From NCBI GenBank assembly GCA_028700875.1, contig JAQVRW010000017.1:1-17784 (forward strand): DNA of 17,784 bases, in the 5' to 3' direction. The notes below the pieces were generated by a model, which was not told where the DNA came from, made no database searches, and saw nothing but the letters and a program-made list of their open reading frames with translations. The first letter of the stretch is position 1; each line of letters begins with the position of its first letter. This document shows positions 7,339-15,271 of this stretch, piece after piece. This stretch comes from Candidatus Zixiibacteriota bacterium. Lineage in GTDB: Bacteria; Zixibacteria; MSB-5A5; GN15; JAAZOE01. Both the position numbers and the translations under genes were made by a program.

Positions 7339-8929
7339 CCCGACTCTGAATAAGCCAACTTGGTCGACCGCCGTCACGGATGAGCTGGGGACAACGAGCC
7401 GGATCAAGGGAGAACAGGCTCGTGAAGAAAGAGCGTCCCCGCAGACGCTCATGAGTCTCGCCAGTCAAGTGGCGAAGGATGCCAAGATCATCGTCGTTTC
7501 CAACCGGGAGCCGGTCGTTCATGAACTGACCGATCATGGAATTGAAGCGATTCGCCCGGCCAGCGGATTGGTGACCGGTCTTGAACCGATCGTGAAGGCC
7601 GTTCATGGAACCTGGGTGGCCCACGGCTCGGGCTCCGCCGACCGCCAGGTCGTCGACCGGAATGATCGAGTCGGAATACCTCGTGAGCACCCGGAATATA
7701 TCCTGCGGCGAGTCTGGCTGACGCGTCGGGAAGAGGCCGGATACTATTACGGGTTGTCCAATAATGCGCTGTGGCCCCTTTGCCACATCGCCTACACCCG
7801 ACCCGTCTTTAGTCGATCCGACTGGGATCAATACAAGGCCGTCAATGAGAAGTTCTGTAGCGCGATATTGGAAGAGGTGGGGCAGGAACGAGCCGTCATA
7901 TTCATTCAGGATTACCATTTAGCCCTCCTTCCCCGTCTGTTGAAGAATAATCGCCCCGATCTGACGGTGGTCCAATTTTGGCACATTCCATGGCCCAACC
8001 GAGAGGCATTTCGTATTTTCCCTTGGGGCGAGGAGTTGCTGGACGGTTTGCTTGGCAACGACATTCTCGGCTTTCATGTTCAGTACCACTGCAACAATTT
8101 CCTTGATACGGTTGATCGCGGGATTGAAGCGAAGGTCGATTATGAACATTTCCGCGTGTTTCGCGGCGGCCACCCGACTATCGTGCGGCCGTTTCCCATC
8201 AGCATCGATCAGGCCCAGATCGGGCGTGATGCTCAACAACCGGCCGTGGCCGTCCGACTGGGACAACTGCGGACTCAGTTTACGCAGGCTCCGGACGAAC
8301 AACAGTTCATAGTGGGTGTCGACCGCATCGACTATACCAAGGGAATATTGGAGCGCCTCAGGGGTTTCGACACCCTGTTGAAAGATCACCCAGAGCTTAA
8401 AGGGCGAGTGACCTTCCTTAATTTCAGCGCCCCCAGCCGCACACACGTCGAGGCGTATCGCGAATTGGACGATAAGATAGATGAGTTAGTGGATGAAGTC
8501 AACTGGCGTCATCAAACGGAGCAGTGGGTGCCGGTCCAGTTCCTCCGCTCGCACCACGATTACGTTACTGTCCTGGCGGCGTATCAGCTGGCGGATGTGC
8601 TTATGGTTACTTCCTTGCACGACGGCATGAATCTGGTCGCCAAGGAATTTGTCGCCGCCCGCGGCGACGAATCCGGCGTTTTGGTTCTCTCCACTTATAC
8701 AGGTGCGGCCCGGGAGCTGGAGGACGCCGTATTGGTGAACCCGTATGACACCGATTTGCTGGCGGAGCAAATGTATGCGGCTCTTACCATGCCGCAGTCT
8801 GATCGACAGCGTAGAATGAGGCACCTGCGAGAAGCCATCGCGAAGAATGATATCTATAGATGGGGCGAACGCATCTTCCAGGAGATTCTTCATATCCATA
8901 AAGGGGTGCCCAATGAAGCCGCCGTGTAG
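7295..8929 (+). CDS. otsA: GT20 trehalose-6-phosphate synthase (OtsA-like)
   Basis: A 544-residue cytosolic glycosyltransferase of family GT20, expected to join nucleotide-glucose and glucose-6-phosphate into trehalose-6-phosphate. The catalytic part begins near residue 64 (KIIVVSNREPV). Sugar-nucleotide residues R344 and K349 lie in VDRIDYTKG, equal to R262 and K267 of E. coli OtsA, and D443GMNLVAKE451 matches the OtsA DGMNLVAKE site. One feature is atypical: the N-terminal GGL loop reads RPASGL, so this is a divergent GT20 subfamily and another acceptor, such as glycerol-3-phosphate, cannot be excluded. The TTG at 7295 is chosen because AAGGAGG lies 9-10 bases upstream, but that site also encodes part of the MscS remnant. 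A later ATG at 7451 would still keep the domain but lacks a ribosome site. First gene of a tightly overlapping four-gene operon. Confidence 0.82.
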   Translation: MRTQLKRFTSSRLIDPTLNKPTWSTAVTDELGTTSRIKGEQAREERASPQTLMSLASQVAKDAKIIVVSNREPVVHELTDHGIEAIRPASGLVTGLEPIVKAVHGTWVAHGSGSADRQVVDRNDRVGIPREHPEYILRRVWLTRREEAGYYYGLSNNALWPLCHIAYTRPVFSRSDWDQYKAVNEKFCSAILEEVGQERAVIFIQDYHLALLPRLLKNNRPDLTVVQFWHIPWPNREAFRIFPWGEELLDGLLGNDILGFHVQYHCNNFLDTVDRGIEAKVDYEHFRVFRGGHPTIVRPFPISIDQAQIGRDAQQPAVAVRLGQLRTQFTQAPDEQQFIVGVDRIDYTKGILERLRGFDTLLKDHPELKGRVTFLNFSAPSRTHVEAYRELDDKIDELVDEVNWRHQTEQWVPVQFLRSHHDYVTVLAAYQLADVLMVTSLHDGMNLVAKEFVAARGDESGVLVLSTYTGAARELEDAVLVNPYDTDLLAEQMYAALTMPQSDRQRRMRHLREAIAKNDIYRWGERIFQEILHIHKGVPNEAAV

Positions 8930-9692
8930 CCGGATATGGGTTTTTGATTTCGACGGCACTATTTCGCACCTGGTGCCGGAACGGGACGCGGCGGTGCTGG
9001 ACGCGGAGTGTCGTTCGCTATTATCTGAACTGGCCGACGACCCCAATCAGGTGGTGGCGGTGATTTCGAGCCGATCTCTCGACGACCTTATCGGCCGTAT
9101 CGACATTGACGACCTGATAGTTGCCGGTTCAAGCGGCCTCGAATGGGTGATTCCCGGTGGTCTTCGTCTCGGGCCTAATGCGCGCGCAGTCGTTCGACTG
9201 GAGCGGGAACGCAAGCACATCGATCCGACCCTTCGTCGACTGGCGCGGATACCGGGCGTGGAAATAGAAGATAAAACGTGGTCGGCGGCGGTGCATTTTC
9301 GACATGCCGATTCCGCGGGTCGCGATGAGATAACCAAGGAACTCGATGTTTTAAAGACCATGAACGGGGTGGCCGTGCATTATGGCCCCGAGGTGGCCGA
9401 GGTGCCCTTTCTGGCCGAGGTCGGCAAGAAGACCGCCGTCAAGACGCTTATTCGGCTTAACAAATCCCGGTACCAGAGGGGATATATCCTGTATGCGGGC
9501 GACGATCAGAACGACGCGCAAGCGATGGAATGGGTGCTGGCGCAGAAAGGGAGCGTCTATGTTGTCGGTGGCCGAATCGCCGTTCCCGGTTCGCACGCGG
9601 TCGATAGCCCCACAGACCTGGCCCGGGCCATCAGGCACGACTGTCAACTGGAATACTCTAAAATGATGCTGCGAGAGGACGGTTATGAGTGA
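8913..9692 (+). CDS. otsB: HAD-family trehalose-6-phosphate phosphatase (OtsB-like)
   Basis: A 259-residue HAD phosphatase of the trehalose-phosphatase type. Motif I is D12FDGT with nucleophile D12 and acid/base D14, motif II is the AVISSRSLDDL segment with its serine, motif III is a lysine in GKKTAVKTL, and motif IV is GDDQND, which binds magnesium. It should remove phosphate from the product of the preceding GT20 enzyme to give free trehalose. The ATG at 8913 is preceded by AAGGGG at 8901-8906 and overlaps the upstream gene by 17 bases, which suggests translational coupling. Its stop overlaps the next gene by 8 bases. If the GT20 enzyme uses a different acceptor, this phosphatase would act on that phosphate instead. 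Confidence 0.85.
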   Translation: MKPPCSRIWVFDFDGTISHLVPERDAAVLDAECRSLLSELADDPNQVVAVISSRSLDDLIGRIDIDDLIVAGSSGLEWVIPGGLRLGPNARAVVRLERERKHIDPTLRRLARIPGVEIEDKTWSAAVHFRHADSAGRDEITKELDVLKTMNGVAVHYGPEVAEVPFLAEVGKKTAVKTLIRLNKSRYQRGYILYAGDDQNDAQAMEWVLAQKGSVYVVGGRIAVPGSHAVDSPTDLARAIRHDCQLEYSKMMLREDGYE

Positions 9693-10344
9693 TTTTGTTG
9701 TCATGGACTGCGCCCTGCTCACGCGTATGAGCGGCCTGCCGCCCGCGTTCAATCTAAGGGAACTGCGTGATCGTATTGGAGCGTGTAGCGACGAAGTCCT
9801 TTATCACCATTTTTGTGAAACATCTTTGCGCGCCACATTCGATGATCCCGAGTACCGCAACGACTTCGCAGTCTGGGCCAAAGAGAAGCTAGCCGACCGG
9901 GTTTTGGCGGAACGGCTGGGCATTATCGATCCGTATGAGATCGAATCGATAACCTCGCTAAGGCACCTGGTATTGGACATCATTGAAGATCGGCTCAGCG
10001 AACTATCTCCCTGGGTTCCCGGTGTACGCCCCGGAGGTGAGTTTTTCTTTATGGAGGCGGTCATCGTCGCTTTTGAGACGAATGGGAGAATCGGCCAGCC
10101 TTCGGACATGCCCGAGGCCATTCAGGAAATGACCAACGGCAGCATCTTCTTTCATTTCCTGGAGGGACTCCGTCGCCCGCCGCTTCATAAGGATGACTTT
10201 TCTGCCTGGCTGATCGAATGTGGGCCCCTCGGTGAACCATATATAGCGGCCATATCCGGTATAGATTTTTACTTCAAGAGCCTTCCGGCCCTTAGAGATG
10301 AGCTGAGCCGTGTGCTTCATGCGGCAAAGGAGGCGCGATCATGA
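9685..10344 (+). CDS. DUF5752-like protein in the trehalose operon
   Basis: A 219-residue protein with no signal peptide or membrane helix. It resembles the uncharacterised DUF5752 family, which I recall mostly beside trehalose and GT4 glycosyltransferase genes. Visible family-like segments are an N-terminal strand plus NLRELRDRIGACSDEVLYHHF (about residues 23-43), then NDFAVWAKEKLADRVLAERLGIIDP (about 59-83), and an F/H-rich block SIFFHFLEGLRRPPLHKDDFSAWL near 152-175. These read as a mainly helical protein with conserved histidines (YHHF and FHF), which could bind a metal or sugar, but no catalytic motif is recognisable. It overlaps the phosphatase gene by 8 bases and TreT by 4, so it is translated with them. 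A regulatory or accessory role in trehalose synthesis is inferred from position only. Confidence 0.75.
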   Translation: MSDFVVMDCALLTRMSGLPPAFNLRELRDRIGACSDEVLYHHFCETSLRATFDDPEYRNDFAVWAKEKLADRVLAERLGIIDPYEIESITSLRHLVLDIIEDRLSELSPWVPGVRPGGEFFFMEAVIVAFETNGRIGQPSDMPEAIQEMTNGSIFFHFLEGLRRPPLHKDDFSAWLIECGPLGEPYIAAISGIDFYFKSLPALRDELSRVLHAAKEARS

Positions 10345-11579
10345 ATCACACTTTGGCCGAATATGAACCGGTCGTGGGATCGGCGTCAATTCGTCAATTG
10401 CGCCAGTTGGGCTCCCGGCTGGCCGGCACGCGCCTGGTACACATAAATTCCACTCGCGAGGGGGGCGGGGTGGCGGAAATTCTCAACTGGATGGTGCCCT
10501 TGATGCGCGATATAGGCATCGATGCCTCATGGGAAGTGATTACCGGGCCTCCCCGCTTCTATGAAGTGACGAAGGCGATCCATAACGGGTTGCAGGGTAT
10601 GCCCGCTCAGTTGAGTGCAAAGGATTGGGCTCTTCTGCGGGATGTAAACGCCGCCTGGGCTGATCAGCATAAGGCTTCTTTACAGGAGGCCGACGTCGTG
10701 ATTGTCCACGACCCCCAGCCGGCGTTTCTCATCGATTATTGCCGGAACGGCAAGAGCAAATGGATTTGGAGGGCGCATATCGACATCAGTCATCCCTACC
10801 GGCCGGTGTGGAAAAACCTCAGGGATACCGTGGAGAAATACGACGCCAGCATATTTTCACTTAATGCCTTTGCCCAGCCACTGCCCCACCCGCAATATTT
10901 GGTTCCTCCAAGCATTGATCCGCTGAGCGACAAAAACTGCGATCTCACGCGGGCAGAGATAAAGAGAGTGTGCCGCCAGGTCGGCTTGGATTGCAGTCGG
11001 CCCGTGCTGCTGCAGGTATCGCGTTTCGATCGCTTCAAGGACCCGGTTGGAGTCATAAAGGCGTACCAGATTGTCCGTCGGGTTACCCCGGTTCAACTCG
11101 TGCTTGCGGGAGGAGGAGCGGCCGACGATCCCGAGGGGAATGCCGTGTACCAGGAAGTGCTCAATGCCGCCGAAGGGGATGCCGATATTCACGTGCTGTT
11201 ACTCCCTCCCGATGCTCATCGGGTGATTAATGCCCTCCAACGGGTTGCGGATATTGTTTTGCAGAAATCAATAAAAGAGGGATTCGGTCTGACGGTTACG
11301 GAAGCGATGTGGAAAGGGAAGCCCGTTATCGGCGGCGATACCGGCGGAATTTGCCTTCAAGTATTCAACTATCAGACCGGCTTTCTGGTCTCGACCCCTG
11401 AGGGCGCCGCGCACAGAATCCGCTTTCTTCTTGACCATCGGCGGAGACTCGATAGAATGGGGACCATTGCCCACGAATTCGTTCGCGAAAATTTCCTGTT
11501 GACCCGCCACTTGCGGGAGTACCTTACTCTTGTGTTCGCACTTACGCGGGCCGAATCCGAACGAATACTGTATATATGA
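10341..11579 (+). CDS. treT: GT4 trehalose synthase (TreT-like glycosyltransferase)
   Basis: A 412-residue GT-B fold glycosyltransferase of family GT4, almost exactly the length of archaeal and bacterial TreT. TreT joins ADP- or UDP-glucose directly to glucose to give trehalose in one step. Diagnostic parts are the donor/acceptor loop HINSTREGGGVAEIL near residue 34, VIVHDPQPAFL near 120, VPPSIDPLSDKN around 190-205, and the EX7E catalytic motif E313GFGLTVTE321 followed by AMWKGKPVIGGDTGG. The start codon overlaps the previous stop as ATGA, with AAGGAGG seven bases upstream. This is the last gene of the operon; its TGA is in an inverted repeat shared with the convergent gene. Having TreT next to an OtsA/OtsB pair means two apparent routes to the same sugar, or that the GT20 pair makes something else. 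Confidence 0.88.
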   Translation: MNHTLAEYEPVVGSASIRQLRQLGSRLAGTRLVHINSTREGGGVAEILNWMVPLMRDIGIDASWEVITGPPRFYEVTKAIHNGLQGMPAQLSAKDWALLRDVNAAWADQHKASLQEADVVIVHDPQPAFLIDYCRNGKSKWIWRAHIDISHPYRPVWKNLRDTVEKYDASIFSLNAFAQPLPHPQYLVPPSIDPLSDKNCDLTRAEIKRVCRQVGLDCSRPVLLQVSRFDRFKDPVGVIKAYQIVRRVTPVQLVLAGGGAADDPEGNAVYQEVLNAAEGDADIHVLLLPPDAHRVINALQRVADIVLQKSIKEGFGLTVTEAMWKGKPVIGGDTGGICLQVFNYQTGFLVSTPEGAAHRIRFLLDHRRRLDRMGTIAHEFVRENFLLTRHLREYLTLVFALTRAESERILYI

Positions 11580-11664
11580 CGGCTGAAGGATAATGGCCAA
11601 GGACTCTCGATCTCGTTCACAAGCGCCATGCGGCATCATGGCCGATAATAATGCTCAGCCGTCA
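11577..11664. terminator. Candidate bidirectional terminator/cruciform between convergent operons
   Basis: TGACGGCTGA (11577-11586) and TCAGCCGTCA (11655-11664) form a perfect 10-bp inverted repeat. The stop codon of treT (11577-11579) and that of the opposing gene (11662-11664 read on the minus strand) are the outer ends of the two arms. Inside lies a second perfect hairpin, GCCATG/CATGGC at 11625-11642. No U-tract follows on either strand, so it is not a textbook intrinsic terminator. It may act as an RNA end or stability element for both transcripts. Confidence 0.5.
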
Positions 11665-12357
11665 CGATGGTTTTGGCGACTGCGAATCGGATGAGTCATC
11701 TCGTGGGATGAAGGACGCAAATACCTGTTTCAAGGTGTCTTTCCCGATGGCCGCCGCGACGACCACAATACACGCTCCAACCGTAATAATAAATGCACCG
11801 AACCCAACCAGGACTACCTGCCGGGCAATATCGAGTTCCGCCAGAGCCATCGCCGAGAAAAACACAACGAGAATGGCTTTCACAAATCTGGCCATTAGTG
11901 TCGCTCCCGGCACATGTTCATGCAGCAGCGCCCGCTGAACGGCTTTCGCCGCCCACATCGAAACCAGCCACCCCGCCCCAAGGGCAATGGATGCAGACAG
12001 TATCCGAGGAAATACCGAGATTCCTTTTGCAACCATCCGTGAGAATATCTTGAGATGCCACGCCTCAAAGGCGTTCTCAAGAAATATGAGAAAGACTGCG
12101 GCCGCGGCGATCCCTCCGAGTGCGTTGTATAGCCCGAATCGGATATCTGCTTTGGCAAAATCGCTTCCCCAGCGGAAGCTGGTCAGAAACCGCTCCATTT
12201 TAAGGATGACGGCGATTCTGACGACTATTCGCTTGGCCAACCAGGCCAGCAGCCAGCCGATAAGGATCAGTGCGATTCCCGCCAACAGGCTCGGCACAAA
12301 GGCGACAATGCTTTGCCACATACCCAGCAGTTGATCTCGAAGTGAGTAGTCAGGCAT
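11662..12357 (-). CDS. TM-helix-repeat membrane protein related to mechanosensitive channels
   Basis: A 231-residue membrane protein with about four to six hydrophobic segments. Examples are IVAFVPSLLAGIALILIGWL (near residue 17), the GGIAAAAVFLIFLE segment near 82, SASIALGAGWLVSMWAA near 125, and a Gly/Ala-rich final helix VGFGAFIITVGACIVVVAAAIG around 184-205. This pattern of paired helices with conserved Gly matches the conserved TM-helix repeat (PF05552) found in MscS-related proteins. The MscS beta domain is absent, so channel activity is unproven. The short acidic tail ends in PRDDSSDSQSPKPS. The ATG at 12357 overlaps the preceding stop by 8 bases and has GGAGGTG seven bases upstream, so it is translationally coupled to the permease/UspA gene. 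Confidence 0.75.
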   Translation of the reverse strand: MPDYSLRDQLLGMWQSIVAFVPSLLAGIALILIGWLLAWLAKRIVVRIAVILKMERFLTSFRWGSDFAKADIRFGLYNALGGIAAAAVFLIFLENAFEAWHLKIFSRMVAKGISVFPRILSASIALGAGWLVSMWAAKAVQRALLHEHVPGATLMARFVKAILVVFFSAMALAELDIARQVVLVGFGAFIITVGACIVVVAAAIGKDTLKQVFASFIPRDDSSDSQSPKPS

Positions 12358-13906
12358 CCTTATTCACCTCCATATTCGGCTTACTCCACAACGAGCGCCA
12401 GAACGATCGTTTCTCTTCATATTCGCGCACCCACAATACCGGACAGCCGGCCCGAAGCGTTATTTCCTGCGATAGGGACTTGGCGAGAAGCAGTTCAATA
12501 ATATCACCTGAGCGTCCACCCATCAACAGCAGATCCGCAGTCTTGGAAGCCTCTACGACACCGTCTATAACAGATCCGCTTTTCAGAAATGTAAACTCCG
12601 CCTGAACGCCATTCTCTTCGAGATCATGCCTGGCGTCCCGAACCAGCTGTTCCGACAGCGGTGATTCCCCCTCCCCGTCGACAACATGGACGACATGAAG
12701 ATTCGCCCCGAAATAGGTTACAAAAGCCGGCGCCATTTCAATGGCCAGACGAGTATGAATATTGGCTCCAAGCGGTACTACTATTCTTTTTACGCTATCC
12801 TTTTCAAAGGAGCCGTGCAGTATGGCGACTTCGGACGTTGATTGCCGGAGAACCGTATCAATAAGGGACGAAAATATCCGATCGAAATAGGTCGGCTCCT
12901 TTTGTCTGCCGATGATCAGGAGGTTGCATCGTTCCTCCTCAGCCACCTCCACGATTCCCTGCGATACGCGATGAGCCACTTGAATCAAACTGTCAGATTG
13001 CACCTTTTCGGAATCAGCGCACGCCACTGCGGATTCGAGCAACGGTATGACCCGCCCTGCATCCTTTGCTCCAGCGGGAAGTTTTTGCCCCTCGTGTGCT
13101 TCGATGACGTGAAGAAACGTGATTTCCGATTCATGTCTCTTCGCAATCGCAACGGCAACATGGGTAAGTGCTGAAGCTGACTTTGGGCTCGATAGACAGG
13201 TCAGAATCCTGAATTTCTTCTGCTCCAGGCCAGATAGCGCGTTAATTTTTCGAGCATGGGCGATTTCTCGATTCTTGGCGTAGAACCGATACGTCAATAA
13301 ACCCAGGCCTACCCACACTGCCGTCACCACCCAAGCGATGAAGCTATAATTGAACATGTAGATCGCGAGAAAAAGCAGCATGAGAATTCCGATGATGGAC
13401 AGCCAGGGATAAAAGGGGGCGACAAAGCCGCGGTCAAGATCAGGGCGTGTCTTCCGCAAGCGAATCATGGCGACGTTGACCTGAAGAAACAGGAGAAGAA
13501 ACATGATATCCGCAGCGCTGGCCACATCCTCGATCGGTAGTGAAACCGCCATGAGAATGACAATCGCAATCGAAAACAGAATCGACCAATGTGGCGTATA
13601 CTTCGTCTTGCTGATGGCACTGAATAAAGAGGGAAAGTTTCGGTCCCGGCCCATGGCAAACGCGACGCGAGAGGACGAATAGACGGTCGCATTGAGGGCC
13701 GACATGGTCGAGATGACCCCGCCGATCAGCAACATTACGCCCCCGCCCACGAAGAAACCCTGGGCCACCTGAACCAGAGCCGTTTCTTTGTGAGAGGCAA
13801 GGAAATCCCACGGTGTCATCCCTCCCGACTGCACCGTGCCGAGAGCCGTGATCGCGACAAGAATATAGATCGGAACTACGATCAAGAGAGCCAGGAAAGT
13901 CGCCAA
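12350..13906 (-). CDS. Split APC permease, 3' part: C-terminal membrane half plus two UspA-like domains
   Basis: This 518-codon frame continues the permease encoded at 14620-13916 in the same reading frame, after a TAA. The first 220 or so residues hold the remaining transmembrane helices of an APC-superfamily amino-acid permease, including STMSALNATVYSSSRVAFAMGRD, a typical helix-8 region. After that come two tandem universal-stress-protein folds, beginning near FRILTCLSSPKSASALTHVA and VKRIVVPLGANIHTRLA. Neither shows an intact ATP-binding Gx2Gx9G(S/T) pattern; the second has MGGRSGD but departs afterwards. The 13906 border is a TTG without ribosome site, so separate initiation there is doubtful. 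Its stop overlaps the downstream membrane gene. Expression as a working transporter depends on readthrough, reinitiation, or the TAA being a sequence error. Confidence 0.8.
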   Translation of the reverse strand: MATFLALLIVVPIYILVAITALGTVQSGGMTPWDFLASHKETALVQVAQGFFVGGGVMLLIGGVISTMSALNATVYSSSRVAFAMGRDRNFPSLFSAISKTKYTPHWSILFSIAIVILMAVSLPIEDVASAADIMFLLLFLQVNVAMIRLRKTRPDLDRGFVAPFYPWLSIIGILMLLFLAIYMFNYSFIAWVVTAVWVGLGLLTYRFYAKNREIAHARKINALSGLEQKKFRILTCLSSPKSASALTHVAVAIAKRHESEITFLHVIEAHEGQKLPAGAKDAGRVIPLLESAVACADSEKVQSDSLIQVAHRVSQGIVEVAEEERCNLLIIGRQKEPTYFDRIFSSLIDTVLRQSTSEVAILHGSFEKDSVKRIVVPLGANIHTRLAIEMAPAFVTYFGANLHVVHVVDGEGESPLSEQLVRDARHDLEENGVQAEFTFLKSGSVIDGVVEASKTADLLLMGGRSGDIIELLLAKSLSQEITLRAGCPVLWVREYEEKRSFWRSLWSKPNMEVNKDA

Positions 13907-13915
13907 CGGGATGTT

Positions 13916-14620
13916 TTATTTTGGGTTTCGGACTTCCTCCGAACATTGTGCTATGACTTCATACCCCTGGAAAGCAATAAAGGTCAGCCCCATGGCCTTG
14001 AAGACACCATCCCATCCATTGGGCATAAAAGGCGTCAGCGCTGCGGAGAGGTTTCCGCGGTTGAAAATGATGGAAAGCCCGAATCCGACGAAAACCGCCA
14101 GTATAAGCAGCTTGGCTATTGTAACAAAATTGCCAATCTTGCCGGTTTCGGAAGCTCCTCGATAATTGACATACGCAAAAAGCAGAGCGACGCCGGCCGC
14201 AAGGACCTTCTGCGGAGACAGGAAGCCCCATTGCGGAAGCGACCAGCCAAATTCATGCAGCACCAGATCGAAATAGGCGCCAAAACCCAGGGCATAAAGA
14301 CTACAGGCGACCGCATGCGCGAACCAGCTCATCCAGCCGGACAAAAAGCCGTTCCACCGGGGCAATCCCTCCTTGACCCAGAGATAGCCGCCTCCGGCGT
14401 CATGATAACAGGAACCAAGCTCGGCATATGACATCGCGGTGAGCACGGCGACAAGCCCATTAAGAGCAAAGGCCAGAATCAGAGCGGGACCGGCAACTCC
14501 TGCCGCAATGCCGCTCAGCACGAAGATACCGGCGCCAATCATGGCTCCCACGCCTATGAGCGTAGTGTCCATGAGGGTCATCTCTCGGCTTAGCCTGACT
14601 TCTGACGTGAATTTACCCAC
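13916..14620 (-). CDS. Split APC amino-acid permease, 5' part, ended by in-frame TAA
   Basis: Codes for 234 residues, the first half of an APC-superfamily amino-acid permease. It has the family's unwound substrate helix IGVGAMIGAGIFVLSGIAAG (about residues 22-41), then NGLVAVLTAMSYAELGSCYHDAGGGYLWVKE and several further helices. It ends at GYEVIAQCSEEVRNPK followed by TAA (13918-13916). The frame continues NIPLATFLA, exactly what follows in relatives, where this codon is usually Lys or Arg. The likely change is AAA to TAA. The start is a GTG at 14620 with GGAG ten bases upstream; an ATG at 14578 (MTLMDTT) is an alternative. A good promoter lies just upstream. Alone, this half cannot form the full transporter. 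Substrate unknown; amino acids or other osmolytes are possible. Confidence 0.8.
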   Translation of the reverse strand: MGKFTSEVRLSREMTLMDTTLIGVGAMIGAGIFVLSGIAAGVAGPALILAFALNGLVAVLTAMSYAELGSCYHDAGGGYLWVKEGLPRWNGFLSGWMSWFAHAVACSLYALGFGAYFDLVLHEFGWSLPQWGFLSPQKVLAAGVALLFAYVNYRGASETGKIGNFVTIAKLLILAVFVGFGLSIIFNRGNLSAALTPFMPNGWDGVFKAMGLTFIAFQGYEVIAQCSEEVRNPK

Positions 14621-14672
14621 AGTTACCGGTCTCCGGGCTCTATTGACTTTTTCAGAAATCCGCCTTTTTCAC

Positions 14673-14700
14673 AATATAAAATCATTGCAGGTGATTGCAA
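14673..14700 (-). promoter_or_regulatory. Promoter of the permease / TM-helix operon
   Basis: On the minus strand, TTGCAA (14700-14695) is followed after 16 bases by TATATT (14678-14673). This falls in the most AT-rich part of the region and about 55 bases before the GTG start at 14620, so the leader would be about 45 bases. TTGCA also occurs a second time within the spacer, close to the first, which could be a protein-binding pair. Confidence 0.5.
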
Positions 14701-14734
14701 ATTAAACTTGTGATGACAGGTCCCTGCCTGAAAA

Positions 14735-15271
14735 CCCTAGGAAGTTGACATAGAGGACACGGCCTGACCGGTTCCGGCATTTACAATCGACAAGTCCCAT
14801 GAGCGGCCAAAAGATTGGCATGCCGCGATCAGAGATCGCGGCCACCCGCCAGCACTCCGGGCAGACGAGGATCCGCCGCGGGCGGACCGCGCACAAAATA
14901 TCGATGGCATTCTTCTACTGATTTGCGCCCGAGAAACCGCGACTTTTCGTTGGATCGTAATGCTTTTCTTGCAGTTGCGTGGAAATGGGTTTGCCTTGTT
15001 ATTTTTGACGTTTTTGGCCATTTCGTTAAACCAAGGGAATACTTTTTTGCGGCTTTTCCCGCCCTGAAGGGCGGGCCCCCCGGCCGTCATTTGACGTCTC
15101 TTTCGGACGCAGCCCGCCACAGGCGGATAAACCAGCCACGGGCGGGTAAAGCTTTGCCCCAAGGGGTTTGTTCGCCGCAGGCGAATTCGATTTCCCCTAC
15201 TTCCATTATTTCGCGTTGACATTGCGGTGAAATCATCTTAATTTTATCCTATAATTGCAGTTACAATATTG
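14735..15271. other. Noncoding gap with packed GC-rich palindromes
   Basis: No convincing gene is present; frames crossing it on either strand are Arg/Pro/Ser-rich translations of repeats. Visible structure includes CCCGCCCT/AGGGCGGG with a 2-base loop (15058-15075), the sequence CCCGCCACAGGCGG near 15113-15126, GCCCCAAGGGG near 15155-15165 and CGCCGCAGGCG near 15174-15184. Several of these match palindromes at 50-112. A T-rich stretch of about 120 bases (14940-15058) separates them. The area looks like an accretion of intergenic repeat elements. Confidence 0.55.
14816..14850 (-). repeat. Left copy of a 35-bp inverted repeat
   Basis: The reverse complement of this stretch matches 16489-16523 at 32 of 35 positions, counted by eye. 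Within it, GCCGCGATC (14822-14830) and GATCGCGGC (14834-14842) form a perfect 9-bp hairpin with loop AGA. The pair encloses the nuclease gene in inverted orientation. No target-site duplication is visible next to either copy. Confidence 0.65.

Noticed and set aside
13916..13918. Programmed stop-codon readthrough or recoding in the permease
   Set aside because: The TAA is followed by AAC with no known readthrough context and no selenocysteine or pyrrolysine signal; a simple nonsense change is the plainer explanation.
14815..15219. A 134-codon plus-strand frame and an overlapping 161-codon minus-strand frame (14737-15222)
   Set aside because: Both translate palindromic repeats into Arg/Pro/Ser-rich protein, have no ribosome site, and match no recognisable family.
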